Translations under genes and position numbers: made by a program
Notes under the pieces: model-generated
What the model was told of the DNA's origin: nothing
Databases searched by the model: none
What the model saw: only the letters and a program-made list of their open reading frames with translations
Assembly: GCF_000024125.1 (NCBI RefSeq)
Contig: NC_013222.1
Coordinates: forward strand, 558,001 to 622,000
Origin: Robiginitalea biformata HTCC2501
GTDB lineage: Bacteria; Bacteroidota; Bacteroidia; Flavobacteriales; Flavobacteriaceae
DNA: 64,000 bases
Reading direction: 5' to 3'
In this document: positions 35,406 to 43,913 of the stretch, in pieces
How the letters are laid out: each line of letters begins with the position of its first letter
Position numbering within the stretch: the stretch's first letter is position 1

Positions 35406-36349
35406 TGCGCAAGTATTTTTCGGATGGATTCCATAAGCACGGCACCCCCGGAATCCAATATTTCCCGGGCACATGCCGCGCCGAATTCCCCCGCATCCTG
35501 AAACCGGGCATCCCCAGTTCCGCCAGCCTCAAGGCTGCCGGTATGCCGCGTTACCCGGAAAGCCTTTTTCCCGTCGAGGGAAAACAATCCGCCTTCCAGG
35601 TGCAATTGCCCATCCGCTGCATGGACCCGGGCGCCGATGGGTGCGGAACACCCCCCCTCCAGGGTTCGCAGAAATTCGCGTTCCACGGCTACCTCCAGGG
35701 CAGATTGCTCGTGGTGCAGCGGCCGGGCCGCCTCCCGGGCCGCCGTATCCGACGTCCGGGCCACCACCAGCATAGCCCCCTGGGCCGGGGCCGGGAGCAT
35801 CCAGTCCAGGGGTTCGGCATTATCGGGCAATAGCCCAATGCGCTCCAGGCCGGCCTGGGCAAAGATCGCCCCGTCCCAGGAATTTTCCCGGAGCAGTTTC
35901 AGGCGGGTATTTACATTTCCCCTCAGGCCGGTTACCTGGTGGGCGGGATAGCGGTTCAGCCATTGGGCCTTGCGGCGGAGGCTGCCGGTGGCGATGGTAC
36001 CCGGGCCGTCCAGAAAGCCGAGCCCCTTGTGCACGAGTACGTCCCGTGCGCTTGCGCGCTCCAGCACGGCGGCCTGGCAGATTCCTTCCGGCAGGGCGGT
36101 GGGCACATCCTTCATCGAGTGTACGGCCAGGTCGATGTCTTCCCTGAGCAGGGCCACATCGAGCGTCTTGGTAAAAATCCCGGTAATACCCAGTTCGTAA
36201 AGCGGCTTGTCCAGGACGAGGTCGCCGGTGGATTTCACCGGAACGAGTTCCGCCCGGTGCCCGGCGGCTTCCAGCCGGTCCCTGACGGTCTGCGCCTGCC
36301 ACAGCGCCAATTCGCTGTCGCGGGTCCCGATGCGAAGCGCCCTGCTCAT
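35402..36349 (-). CDS. hemC: Porphobilinogen deaminase (hydroxymethylbilane synthase)
   Basis: A 315-residue HemC that polymerises four porphobilinogens. The opening LRIGTRDSELALWQAQTVRD, the substrate-binding VHSMKDVPT and the dipyrromethane-cofactor cysteine C234 in LEGGCSAPIGARVH are all present. Length is normal. It overlaps both neighbours by 4 bp, with hemA before and hemD after. Confidence 0.97.
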   Translation of the reverse strand: MSRALRIGTRDSELALWQAQTVRDRLEAAGHRAELVPVKSTGDLVLDKPLYELGITGIFTKTLDVALLREDIDLAVHSMKDVPTALPEGICQAAVLERASARDVLVHKGLGFLDGPGTIATGSLRRKAQWLNRYPAHQVTGLRGNVNTRLKLLRENSWDGAIFAQAGLERIGLLPDNAEPLDWMLPAPAQGAMLVVARTSDTAAREAARPLHHEQSALEVAVEREFLRTLEGGCSAPIGARVHAADGQLHLEGGLFSLDGKKAFRVTRHTGSLEAGGTGDARFQDAGEFGAACAREILDSGGAVLMESIRKILAQ

Positions 36350-37602
36350 CGTTGGGGGATTTCGAGTTGGAATACCTTTTGGATCAGTTCCAGGCTATCG
36401 TCCGTATCGATATCGGAATCCTTGAGGTGGTTGGCGAAATGGCGGGTGATTTTCTGGATGATCCGTTCGGTGACCACATCGGCCTGGGAGGCATCGAACC
36501 CGTCGATCTTCCGCGCCTGGTTGTCCAGCTCTTCCTCCTTCATCGTTTTCAGCTTTGCCTTCAGAGCGCGAATTACCGGGGCAAACCGGCGGCTTTCCAG
36601 CCACTGGTTAAATTCCCCGTGTACCTCAGCGATAATGGATTCCGCCTGGGGGATGTAGCTGCGTCGTTGTTGGAGCGTATTGTCCGTGATACGGGAGAGT
36701 TGATCCAGGTCTACCAGGGTGATTCCGTTTTTAACCCCCACTTCCCGGGCTACGTTGAAGGGGATGGTCAGGTCCAGGATCCACCGGGGCTTGTCAGCCG
36801 GCACCATGGGGGCGGTCACCGTGGGACGGGTGGCACCCGTGGCGACGATCAGTACGTCGCTGGCGGCAATTTCCTCCCGGAGCGCTTCCACCGGCTGGAC
36901 ACGCACATGGAACTTCCTGCCCAGGGCATCTGCACGGTCCTGGGTTCTGTTGATCAGCGTAATCTGGTCGTGCCCGGTGTGCTTCACCAGGTTTTCGCAG
37001 GTATTCCGCCCGATCTTTCCGGTCCCGAACAACAGGATTTTTTTGTTGGCAATATCCGGTACACGGGCCAGCAGGTATTGGACAGAGGCGAATGCCACCG
37101 AGGTGGCGCCGGAGGAAATCCCCGTTTCGTTCTTGATCCGCTTGCTCGCCTGGATCACCGCATTGACCAGCCGCTCCATAAAGGGGTTGGCCAGGCCGTG
37201 CTTCCGGGAAAGCTTAAAGGATTTTTTCAGTTGGCTGATGATTTCGAAATCGCCGAGGATCTGGCTGTCCAGGCCGGTTCCCACCCGAAACAGGTGGCCG
37301 ATGGCTTCCTGGTTCTGGTAGACGTAGCCCACCCGGTCAAAGTCGGCCTCGGTACCGTTGGAATAATCGCAAAGGAGCCGGATGAGGTGCTGGGGGGCCT
37401 GGGCAAAACCGTGGAGTTCCGTCCGGTTGCAGGTACTGGTTACCAGCAACCCGTCGATGCCCTCCTCCAGCGCCCGGTCCAGGAGGACGGCCGTACTGGC
37501 ATCGTCCAGGGCAAAGAGCCCGCGGGTCGCTGCATCTGCCTTCTCGTAATTCAGCCCGACGGTAATAAACCGGTGATGTCTGGAAATATGGTATTTCTTC
37601 AT
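36346..37602 (-). CDS. hemA: Glutamyl-tRNA reductase
   Basis: A 418-residue HemA of the C5 pathway that reduces glutamyl-tRNA(Glu) to glutamate-1-semialdehyde, the committed step of heme synthesis. The catalytic cysteine is C58 in VTSTCNRTELHGFA. The Rossmann segment ILLFGTGKIGRNTCENLVKH and C-terminal dimerisation helices follow. The ATG at 37602 lies 19 nt after a TATTTTTG -7 box. It is the first gene of the heme operon and the natural control point. The partner aminotransferase hemL is not in the window. Confidence 0.96.
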   Translation of the reverse strand: MKKYHISRHHRFITVGLNYEKADAATRGLFALDDASTAVLLDRALEEGIDGLLVTSTCNRTELHGFAQAPQHLIRLLCDYSNGTEADFDRVGYVYQNQEAIGHLFRVGTGLDSQILGDFEIISQLKKSFKLSRKHGLANPFMERLVNAVIQASKRIKNETGISSGATSVAFASVQYLLARVPDIANKKILLFGTGKIGRNTCENLVKHTGHDQITLINRTQDRADALGRKFHVRVQPVEALREEIAASDVLIVATGATRPTVTAPMVPADKPRWILDLTIPFNVAREVGVKNGITLVDLDQLSRITDNTLQQRRSYIPQAESIIAEVHGEFNQWLESRRFAPVIRALKAKLKTMKEEELDNQARKIDGFDASQADVVTERIIQKITRHFANHLKDSDIDTDDSLELIQKVFQLEIPQR

Positions 37603-37621
37603 GCCCTCTAAAGGATGCCCA

Positions 37622-37629
37622 CAAAAATA
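37622..37629 (-). promoter_or_regulatory. -7 box of the hemA operon
   Basis: TATTTTTG on the minus strand matches TAnnTTTG, 19 nt before the hemA ATG. Confidence 0.6.
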
Positions 37630-37761
37630 ACGGGATTCCCAGTCCAAAAATAACGCTGTAGGTACTTTTAATACCGATTCGGGTTACCCGGAGGTGCTTC
37701 CGGGCCGAAATCCGCGAAATATCGTAATTTTACCCCGAAATCGGGGGTTCTGGGCTTAGTA

Positions 37762-37780
37762 ATTTAGATTAATTCTAAAT
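37762..37780. promoter_or_regulatory. Candidate iron/heme operator between hemA and araC
   Basis: ATTTAGATTAATTCTAAAT has perfect 7-bp arms around TTAAT in an AT-rich patch, 29 bp before the AraC-family ATG. It matches the sufA-upstream 19-mer at 16 of 19 positions. It could regulate the divergent AraC gene, the hemA operon 133 bp away, or both. Confidence 0.55.
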
Positions 37781-37808
37781 AATTCAATTCCCCCAAACCG
37801 ATGAAAGC

Positions 37809-38690
37809 ATGAATGAAAATACCGCTAGCGGTTCCCTGTCGGAAATCCGGATCGACCCGGATATCCTCCTCCTGCTCTGCCGGAACGATACGGACCAGCC
37901 CACAGGGGTGCAGCGCAATTCCGGTCGCCGGTACCTGCAATTCCACTTTTGCCTCAAGGGCCAGGCCCGGTTTGCCTACAATGAGGGCCGGTACCACCTG
38001 GACCTGCCGGGCGACCAGTCGCTGCTGCTCTACAACCCCCAGACCGAACTGCCCGTTCAGGCCACGCTTTCCCCCCATACCTGGGTGGTTTCCGTACTGA
38101 TGAGCATCCGCACGTTCCACGGCTTGTTTTCCTCCGAGGCGGATTACATCCCCTTCCTGAACCCCGAGTACCGGGACCGGAAATACTACCAGCAAAACCC
38201 GGTGGGGCCGTCCATCTCCGTGGTGCTCAGCCAGCTCTGGGGCCAATCCACCCACCCGTCCGTCCGCCCGCTCTACTATAAGGCCAAAGTATATGAACTG
38301 CTTTCGCTCTACTTCAACCGGACGGCCGACCCCCAGGCGGAACAGTGCCCCTTCCTGCTGGACGAGGAGAACCTGCGCAAAATCCGGCTGGCTAAGGAAA
38401 TCGTCATCGAACGGATGGCGGAACCGCCCACACTCCCGGAGCTTGCGGAAGAAACGGGGCTCAGCCTGAAAAAACTCAAAGAGGGCTTTAAGCAGATCTA
38501 CGGGGATACCGTCTACAGTTTTCTGTTCGATTACAAGATGGAAACCGCGCGAAAAATGCTGGAAAGCGGAACCTTCAACGTCAATGAGGTAGGCCTGAAA
38601 GTAGGGTACAGCACGGCCAGCCATTTTATTTCGGCCTTCAAGAAAAAGTACAATACCACGCCCAAAAAATACCTGATGTCGCTGGCCTGA
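37809..38690 (+). CDS. AraC-family transcriptional regulator (divergent from hemA)
   Basis: A 293-residue regulator with an N-terminal effector-binding domain (about 30-170, beta-rich) and a C-terminal double helix-turn-helix (about 195-293; LPELAEETGLSLKKLKEGFKQIYG, then VGLKVGYSTASHFISAFKKKYNTTPKKYL). The PchR-like C-terminal signature and divergent placement make it a candidate controller of the hemA operon or an iron-related regulon. The effector is unknown. Start ATG 37809. Confidence 0.88.
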   Translation: MNENTASGSLSEIRIDPDILLLLCRNDTDQPTGVQRNSGRRYLQFHFCLKGQARFAYNEGRYHLDLPGDQSLLLYNPQTELPVQATLSPHTWVVSVLMSIRTFHGLFSSEADYIPFLNPEYRDRKYYQQNPVGPSISVVLSQLWGQSTHPSVRPLYYKAKVYELLSLYFNRTADPQAEQCPFLLDEENLRKIRLAKEIVIERMAEPPTLPELAEETGLSLKKLKEGFKQIYGDTVYSFLFDYKMETARKMLESGTFNVNEVGLKVGYSTASHFISAFKKKYNTTPKKYLMSLA

Positions 38691-38692
38691 AG

Positions 38693-39688
38693 TTAGCGCA
38701 TGGCCTGCGGGCGCGCCACGATGATTCCCGTGTTCCGCTTGATGCCCTGCAGGTAGTCCGCCAGGGGTTCGTCGCTGATAACCACCTCGCCAACGGTAGA
38801 GGCGTGCAGCAGGTGGATGCGCCCGTCGTCCAGGCGGATGGCCAAACCTGTATGGGTGACGTCCAGGCCTTCAATATCCGTAGCCAGGGCGATGATGTCC
38901 CCGTCCTGTATCAGGTGTTCCCGCTGGGCCACCTCCGAGCGGGGCAATACGATGAGCGGCCTGGAGGAGAGTTGTTTTTCGATTTCCACCATGGCCCGGT
39001 AATTCGCATCCGAAGCCAGGAACGGGTACAAATCGCGGTGGGTCCCCATAAAATTGATTTCCTTTTGGATGGTCACCCCGGCGAGTTCTTCGGTGATGTT
39101 GCGCACCAGGCCTTTGGCTTCATTGTCCCGGATCCATTCGGTGAAATAGTGCAGGCGGGAGGGGTAACCGTCGCGTTTCCCCTTGCGGTAACGGACCTGT
39201 TCCAGGCCCCGGACGTACCGGTTCCATTGGAGTTTCCCCTCGCTGGCCAGCCGGCCCATCACCAGGACGTTCTCAACATACGTGGTGCAGTCCAGACCCC
39301 GCAGGTTTACCACCAGCTGCTCATCCTCCCCCACTTCCAGGGTCTTTGCCACATAGGGGGTCCCCAAAAAGGCCCTTCCCACGCGGACTAATTCCGGGCC
39401 TATGGCCGTTTTATCCTCGTTCGCATCCTTTTCCAATCCGCTGGTCAACCCGTCAAAGAGCGCCTTGTCGAGCTCCGAATAATGAACGCCTCCTTTTTGG
39501 GCCTGAAGCGCATGTCCAAAATCCAGCCAGGGCCCCGCACCCAAACCGGGACCCGGGCAGAACCCCAAAAACAGGGCCAGCAGGATGAGTTTCGCCAGGA
39601 GCCGGCGCGGAAAGCAACGGGTTAGACGCAGGGGGCGGTGAAGGCCGGCAAGCCTCCGCGGTTCATCAATTGGAAATGCTTGTTGCAT
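38693..39688 (-). CDS. DUF1460 family cell-envelope protein
   Basis: A 331-residue exported protein with a basic N-terminus and hydrophobic segment (LLAKLILLALFLGFCPG, about 30-46). The DUF1460 core has a candidate catalytic cysteine in NLRGLDCTTYVENVLV and a histidine in DVTHTGLAIRLDDGRIHLLHA, resembling NlpC/P60-type amidases that cleave cell-wall peptides. The catalytic role is inferred from residue placement. Its 3' end converges on the AraC gene with 2 bp between them. Confidence 0.85.
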   Translation of the reverse strand: MQQAFPIDEPRRLAGLHRPLRLTRCFPRRLLAKLILLALFLGFCPGPGLGAGPWLDFGHALQAQKGGVHYSELDKALFDGLTSGLEKDANEDKTAIGPELVRVGRAFLGTPYVAKTLEVGEDEQLVVNLRGLDCTTYVENVLVMGRLASEGKLQWNRYVRGLEQVRYRKGKRDGYPSRLHYFTEWIRDNEAKGLVRNITEELAGVTIQKEINFMGTHRDLYPFLASDANYRAMVEIEKQLSSRPLIVLPRSEVAQREHLIQDGDIIALATDIEGLDVTHTGLAIRLDDGRIHLLHASTVGEVVISDEPLADYLQGIKRNTGIIVARPQAMR

Positions 39689-39779
39689 GGGACAGGTGGG
39701 ATTGGACAGGGATCACGGGCTTCTTCCGGGCCGTTTTTAACGATTTCAAATTCTTATGGCTAAAGATACGGGAGCCGCA

Positions 39780-40856
39780 TCAATCATCGGCCTTCTCCCC
39801 GTTAAGATTTTCATGCAGCAGCACCCGGGTATGGGCAATGCTTTCCGGGTAATTTTCCTGGAGGAAGGCGATCAGTTTCTCCCGCACGTGTACCCGCAGG
39901 TCCCAGGCCGTAGATGCATCCCGGGCACTTACCAGGGCGCGTACTTCCACGTGGCCGGCTTTGGAATCCGTTACCTGGATATTGGCCACCTCTTTGTCCC
40001 AGAGGTCGGAGGCTTCCACAATCCGGTTGAGCTCTTTCCGCAACGCGTCAAAGGGCACCGTGTAATCCGTGTACAGGTATACCGTCCCCAGGATGTCCGA
40101 TGAGGTTTTTGTCCAGTTCTGGAACGGCTTTTCAATAAAATAAGTGGTAGGCACCACCAGGCGGCGCTTGTCCCAGATCTTCACCACCACATAGGTGAGC
40201 GTGATCTCCTCGATCCGCCCCCATTCCCCCTCTACAATTACCACGTCGTCCAACCGGATGGGTTGGGTAAGGGCAATCTGGATGCCCGCCAGGATGGTCC
40301 CGATCATCTTCTGGGCCGAAAAGCCGATGATGATCCCGGCTACTCCCGCCGAGGCAAAGACGCTCACCCCGATTTCCCGGATGCTTTCAAAGCTCATCAG
40401 CGCTATGCCCAGGGCGAGGACGACCAGGATAAAGATGACGATGCGCTCCAGGATGGTAAACTGCGTGTACACCTTGCGGGCGCGCAGGTTGTCCGCCTCG
40501 TGGACGTCGTAATTGTCGACGATCAGCTTTTTGACAACCCGCAGGACCTTGATGCAGAGCCAGGTGAAGGAAAAGATAAACAGCAGCGTGCTCGCTTTCC
40601 GGAAATGCCAACCGTAATCCTCCATACCCAGGAGTTCCCGTAGGGATTCCATCCGTATAACCAGAGAAAACATCAGGAAAAAAAGCGGCCACCCCACCTT
40701 GCGGACCATCCCTTCCGGCAGCAGGTATTTCGGGTTTTTCCCGTAATGGCGAATTACCCGGGCGATGATCGCATAGCCAATCACCATGGCCAAAAAGCCC
40801 GCGCTCAGCAGCAGGATGGAGCGTTGCATCGGGTCGGGGATCAGTTCCTGGAGCAT
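39780..40856 (-). CDS. MscS-family mechanosensitive ion channel
   Basis: A 358-residue small-conductance channel-like protein. Several N-terminal helices lead into the pore helix segment REIGVSVFASAGVAGIIIGFSAQKMIGTILAGIQIALTQPIRLDDVV, followed by the MscS beta domain VEGEWGRIEEITLTYVVVKIWDKRRLVVPTTYFIEKPFQNW. It should relieve osmotic shock. It stands alone on the minus strand, separated from hemH by a repeat-bearing intergenic region. Confidence 0.92.
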   Translation of the reverse strand: MLQELIPDPMQRSILLLSAGFLAMVIGYAIIARVIRHYGKNPKYLLPEGMVRKVGWPLFFLMFSLVIRMESLRELLGMEDYGWHFRKASTLLFIFSFTWLCIKVLRVVKKLIVDNYDVHEADNLRARKVYTQFTILERIVIFILVVLALGIALMSFESIREIGVSVFASAGVAGIIIGFSAQKMIGTILAGIQIALTQPIRLDDVVIVEGEWGRIEEITLTYVVVKIWDKRRLVVPTTYFIEKPFQNWTKTSSDILGTVYLYTDYTVPFDALRKELNRIVEASDLWDKEVANIQVTDSKAGHVEVRALVSARDASTAWDLRVHVREKLIAFLQENYPESIAHTRVLLHENLNGEKADD

Positions 40857-40932
40857 TTGGCGTTTGGGTGTTTCAGTTGCGATTGGCTGCCAGCACGGAT
40901 TCCGGCAGGAATTTTCGATATTTTATTCGGCA

Positions 40933-41029
40933 CCCGTTCGAGTTCCGACTCCGGTTCCAAATCCAGTTCCCGTTCGAGTTCCAATTCCAGTTCCGGTTCC
41001 AAATACAGTTCCCGTTCGAGTTCCAGCGG
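40933..41029 (+). repeat. Minisatellite upstream of hemH
   Basis: Three units begin CCCGTTCGAGTTCC at 40933, 40969 and 41011, with lengths of 36, 42 and a partial 19 bp. Each is built from internal TTCCAG/TTCCGG/TTCCAA hexamers. Open frames cross it on both strands, coding for low-complexity Val-Pro or Glu-Leu runs that are probably not genes. It occupies the 385-bp gap between the MscS gene and hemH. Confidence 0.8.
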
Positions 41030-41197
41030 TAAGCTATAAAAAATTACCCGCAATCGCCAACCCGGCCGCATGAAAGCGCCCGGTCCGGGAACCCATTGCT
41101 ATTTCCCCGTACCGCCTCCCGGGACAAAAATTGGCGCCGGTTATGGCGCTATTGGCAAATGCTCTGCAGGCCGGGCCTGCGGTTCGGCCCAAAGCCG

Positions 41198-41205
41198 TAC
41201 TTTTG
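41198..41205 (+). promoter_or_regulatory. -7 box of hemH
   Basis: TACTTTTG matches TAnnTTTG, 36 nt before the hemH ATG. It supports the start at 41242 over the longer frame. Confidence 0.6.
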
Positions 41206-41241
41206 CAGCACCTACAAACAACCGCCACAAACCCGTTGCAC

Positions 41242-42276
41242 ATGAAAGGTGTACTCCTGGTCAACCTGGGCTCCCCGGACAGCCCAACACCCAAAGACGT
41301 CAAGCCCTATCTGGATGAATTCCTGATGGACGAGCGGGTCATCGACGCCCCGAAATGGCTTCGGACCCTCATCGTCCGCGGCATCATCCTGCGCACCCGC
41401 CCGAAAAAATCCGCGGAGGCCTATTCCAAGATCTGGTGGGAGGAAGGCTCCCCGCTGATCGTCATTTCCGAACGCTTTAAGCAGGCCGTGGAGGCTCAGG
41501 CAGACATCCCGGTAGCCCTGGGGATGCGCTACGGCAGCGGCAGTATTGCCGAAGGCATGGAACAATTGCAGAAGCAGGGGGTGGACGAGGTGCTCCTCGT
41601 ACCGCTTTACCCGCACTACGCCATGAGCTCCTTTGAAACGGTGGTGGTTAAAGCCCTGGAAGTGCGGGAGGCCCAATTCCCAGACATGCAGGTCACCACC
41701 ATGCCCGCCTTTGGGAAGAACCCGGATTACCTCAACGTGCTGGCCACGTCCATCCGCGAAAAACTGGACGCGTTTGGCTACGACCATGTGTTGTTTTCCT
41801 ACCACGGCATCCCGGAGCGCCACATCCGCAAATCGGACCCCACGAGTTACCACTGCAAGATTAACGATACCTGTTGCGGGATGAATTCGGTGGCACACCA
41901 TACCTGCTACCGACACCAGTGTTACGAGATGACCCGCAATATTGCTGCCCTGCTCAACCTGCCAAAGGACCAGGTGAGCACCTCCTTCCAGAGCCGGCTG
42001 GCCGGCGACCCATGGCTGAAGCCCTATACGGATTACGAGTTTGAACGCCTGGCCGGGGAAGGCCGGTCCCGGCTGGCGGTCATCACCCCGGCCTTTGTCA
42101 GCGACTGCCTGGAAACCCTGGAGGAAATCGCCATGGAAGGCAAAAATGATTTCCTGGAGGCCGGCGGGACGGATTTTATGCACATCCCCTGCCTGAACGA
42201 CCGGGAAGACTGGGTGACCCTGATGGCAAAATGGGTCAACGACTGGGCCAGGGACGGCCGGTTGCCGGCAGTTTGA
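41242..42276 (+). CDS. hemH: Ferrochelatase
   Basis: A 344-residue HemH that inserts Fe2+ into protoporphyrin IX. The opening MKGVLLVNLGSPDSPT, the active-site histidine motif LFSYHGIPERH and the C-terminal FVSDCLETLEEI are diagnostic. It carries five cysteines within 23 residues (205, 211, 212, 222 and 227). This resembles the [2Fe-2S]-binding insert known in some bacterial ferrochelatases, but is not proven. It is transcribed on the plus strand, away from the hemA operon. Confidence 0.96.
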   Translation: MKGVLLVNLGSPDSPTPKDVKPYLDEFLMDERVIDAPKWLRTLIVRGIILRTRPKKSAEAYSKIWWEEGSPLIVISERFKQAVEAQADIPVALGMRYGSGSIAEGMEQLQKQGVDEVLLVPLYPHYAMSSFETVVVKALEVREAQFPDMQVTTMPAFGKNPDYLNVLATSIREKLDAFGYDHVLFSYHGIPERHIRKSDPTSYHCKINDTCCGMNSVAHHTCYRHQCYEMTRNIAALLNLPKDQVSTSFQSRLAGDPWLKPYTDYEFERLAGEGRSRLAVITPAFVSDCLETLEEIAMEGKNDFLEAGGTDFMHIPCLNDREDWVTLMAKWVNDWARDGRLPAV

Positions 42277-42337
42277 ATCCGGCAGGCCCGGACCGGATGC
42301 GTCCTGTTTTAACCCGGACGGGCCCTTGCGGCAGGGT

Positions 42338-42353
42338 GAATCCTATCGGATTC
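42338..42353. promoter_or_regulatory. Palindrome near the MATE promoter
   Basis: GAATCCTATCGGATTC, a perfect 6-bp inverted repeat around TATC, ends 5 bp upstream of the TAGTTTTG box at 42359. Its position fits a repressor operator for the exporter gene. Confidence 0.35.
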
Positions 42354-42358
42354 CTGCG

Positions 42359-42366
42359 TAGTTTTG
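42359..42366 (+). promoter_or_regulatory. -7 box of the MATE exporter
   Basis: TAGTTTTG matches TAnnTTTG, 16 nt before the ATG at 42383. Confidence 0.6.
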
Positions 42367-42382
42367 CACCTCAACAAACCCC

Positions 42383-43759
42383 ATGGCGAAAGTAACCTCG
42401 GAACAACTCGGGAAGGAGCCCATCGGGCCGCTGCTCATCCGGCAGGCCGTCCCGGCTTCCATCGGCATCCTGGTGATGAGCCTCAACATCCTGGTGGACA
42501 CCGTGTTTGTGGGCAACTGGATCGGTTCCATCGCCATCGCCGCCATCAATGTGGTGCTCCCGGTATCGTTTTTTATCGCGGCCCTGGGGATGGCCATCGG
42601 CATCGGGGGGAGCAGCATCATTTCCCGGGCCCTCGGGGCAGACCATCCGGAAAAAGCCCTGAAGACCTTTGGGAACCAGATCACCCTCACCATCCTGATC
42701 ACCTGCTCGATGGTGGCCCTGGGACTCTACTTTGTGGATGCGCTCATCCCGGCTTTCGGGGGGAAGGGCGACATCTTTGACCCCGCCAAAATCTACTACA
42801 AGATCGTCCTCTACGGGGTGCCCTTTTTGGCGCTCTGCATGATGGGAAACACGGTGATCCGGGCGGAAGGCAAGCCCAAATTTGCGATGATCGCCATGAT
42901 CATCCCGTCGGTGGGCAACCTGGTGCTGGACTATGTGTTTATCTATATATTCGACTGGGGGATGCACGGGGCCGCCTGGGCCACCACGGGGAGTTACCTG
43001 CTCTGCTTTGGCTACATCCTTTATTTTTTCCTCTCCCGGAATTCCGAACTGAAACCCGGCTGGCACCACCTGGGGCTGGACCGCCCGATCCTGAGCGAAA
43101 TCGGCTCCCTGGGCTTTGTGACCCTGGCCCGCCAGGCGGTCACCTCCATCACCTATTTACTGCTCAACAACATCCTGTTCAACCTGGGCGGGGAGGCGAG
43201 CGTGGCGGTGTACGCGATTATCGGCCGGATGCTCATGTTTGCCCTCTTCCCGGTCTTCGGGGTTACCCAGGGCTTCCTGCCTATTGCGGGCTTCAACTAC
43301 GGCGCCCGGAAATACCCCCGGGTTAAGGAAAGCATCTACACGGCCGTCAAATACGCGGCCCTGGTGGCCACTGGTGTTTTTGTCCTGCTGATGGTCTTCC
43401 CGGCGGAAATCGCCGATTTGTTCCTGAGTAACCGGGAGGATATGTCGGCTGCCGAAATCGCCGCGAACAATTTTGTTCTGGAACACGCCCCGGCCGCCAT
43501 GCGCTGGGTCTTTGCCGCCACCCCCATCATTGCGCTCCAACTCATCGGCGCCGCCTATTTCCAGGCCATCGGCAAGGCCACCCCGGCCCTGTTGCTCACC
43601 CTCACCCGCCAGGGTTTCTTCTTTATCCCGCTAATCCTGATCCTGCCCAATTACCTCGGCGAACTGGGCGTCTGGATCTCCTTCCCCATAGCCGATTTCC
43701 TCTCCACGGTCGTCACCGGATACTTCCTGAAGCGGGAGGTGGATCGGGAATTGGTTTGA
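42383..43759 (+). CDS. MATE-family efflux transporter
   Basis: A 458-residue, 12-helix MATE exporter, expected to expel cationic drugs or metabolites in exchange for Na+ or H+. The family pattern is clear in IGPLLIRQAVPASIGILVMSLNILVDTVFVG and in the second-half equivalent LGFVTLARQAVTSITYLLLNN. Substrates are unknown. A palindrome overlaps the upstream promoter region, and a dispersed TTTGAA repeat cluster begins right at its 3' end. Confidence 0.92.
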   Translation: MAKVTSEQLGKEPIGPLLIRQAVPASIGILVMSLNILVDTVFVGNWIGSIAIAAINVVLPVSFFIAALGMAIGIGGSSIISRALGADHPEKALKTFGNQITLTILITCSMVALGLYFVDALIPAFGGKGDIFDPAKIYYKIVLYGVPFLALCMMGNTVIRAEGKPKFAMIAMIIPSVGNLVLDYVFIYIFDWGMHGAAWATTGSYLLCFGYILYFFLSRNSELKPGWHHLGLDRPILSEIGSLGFVTLARQAVTSITYLLLNNILFNLGGEASVAVYAIIGRMLMFALFPVFGVTQGFLPIAGFNYGARKYPRVKESIYTAVKYAALVATGVFVLLMVFPAEIADLFLSNREDMSAAEIAANNFVLEHAPAAMRWVFAATPIIALQLIGAAYFQAIGKATPALLLTLTRQGFFFIPLILILPNYLGELGVWISFPIADFLSTVVTGYFLKREVDRELV

Positions 43760-43852
43760 AGGTTTGGCGATTTGAAGATTCGGAGGGCGATTTGAAGATT
43801 CGGAGGGTGATTTGAAAATGCGGGAATTTGGCAATTTGAAAGTTTGCCAATG
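43752..43852 (+). repeat. TTTGAA-rich intergenic repeat, copy 1
   Basis: Three 20-bp units of GGCGATTTGAAGATTCGGAG (43766, 43786, and a variant at 43806) are followed by AATTTGGCAATTTGAAA (43825-43841). The latter 17-mer recurs exactly at 52433-52449. The element overlaps the MATE stop region and lies just beyond the end of the glycosyltransferase gene. Confidence 0.7.
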
Positions 43853-43913
43853 AGGTCTTGTACTCAGTCACCGCAATATTCCTGCGCGTTTTTGTCCATC
43901 AATCTTTGCGATT

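Noticed and set aside
40786..41073. Plus-strand frame with Val-Pro repeats upstream of hemH
   Set aside because: It arises from the minisatellite; the opposite strand is equally open and neither has a plausible start signal.
43752..43852. Direct repeats that could suggest a CRISPR array
   Set aside because: Units are 20 bp and contiguous with no unique spacers, and no cas genes are present.
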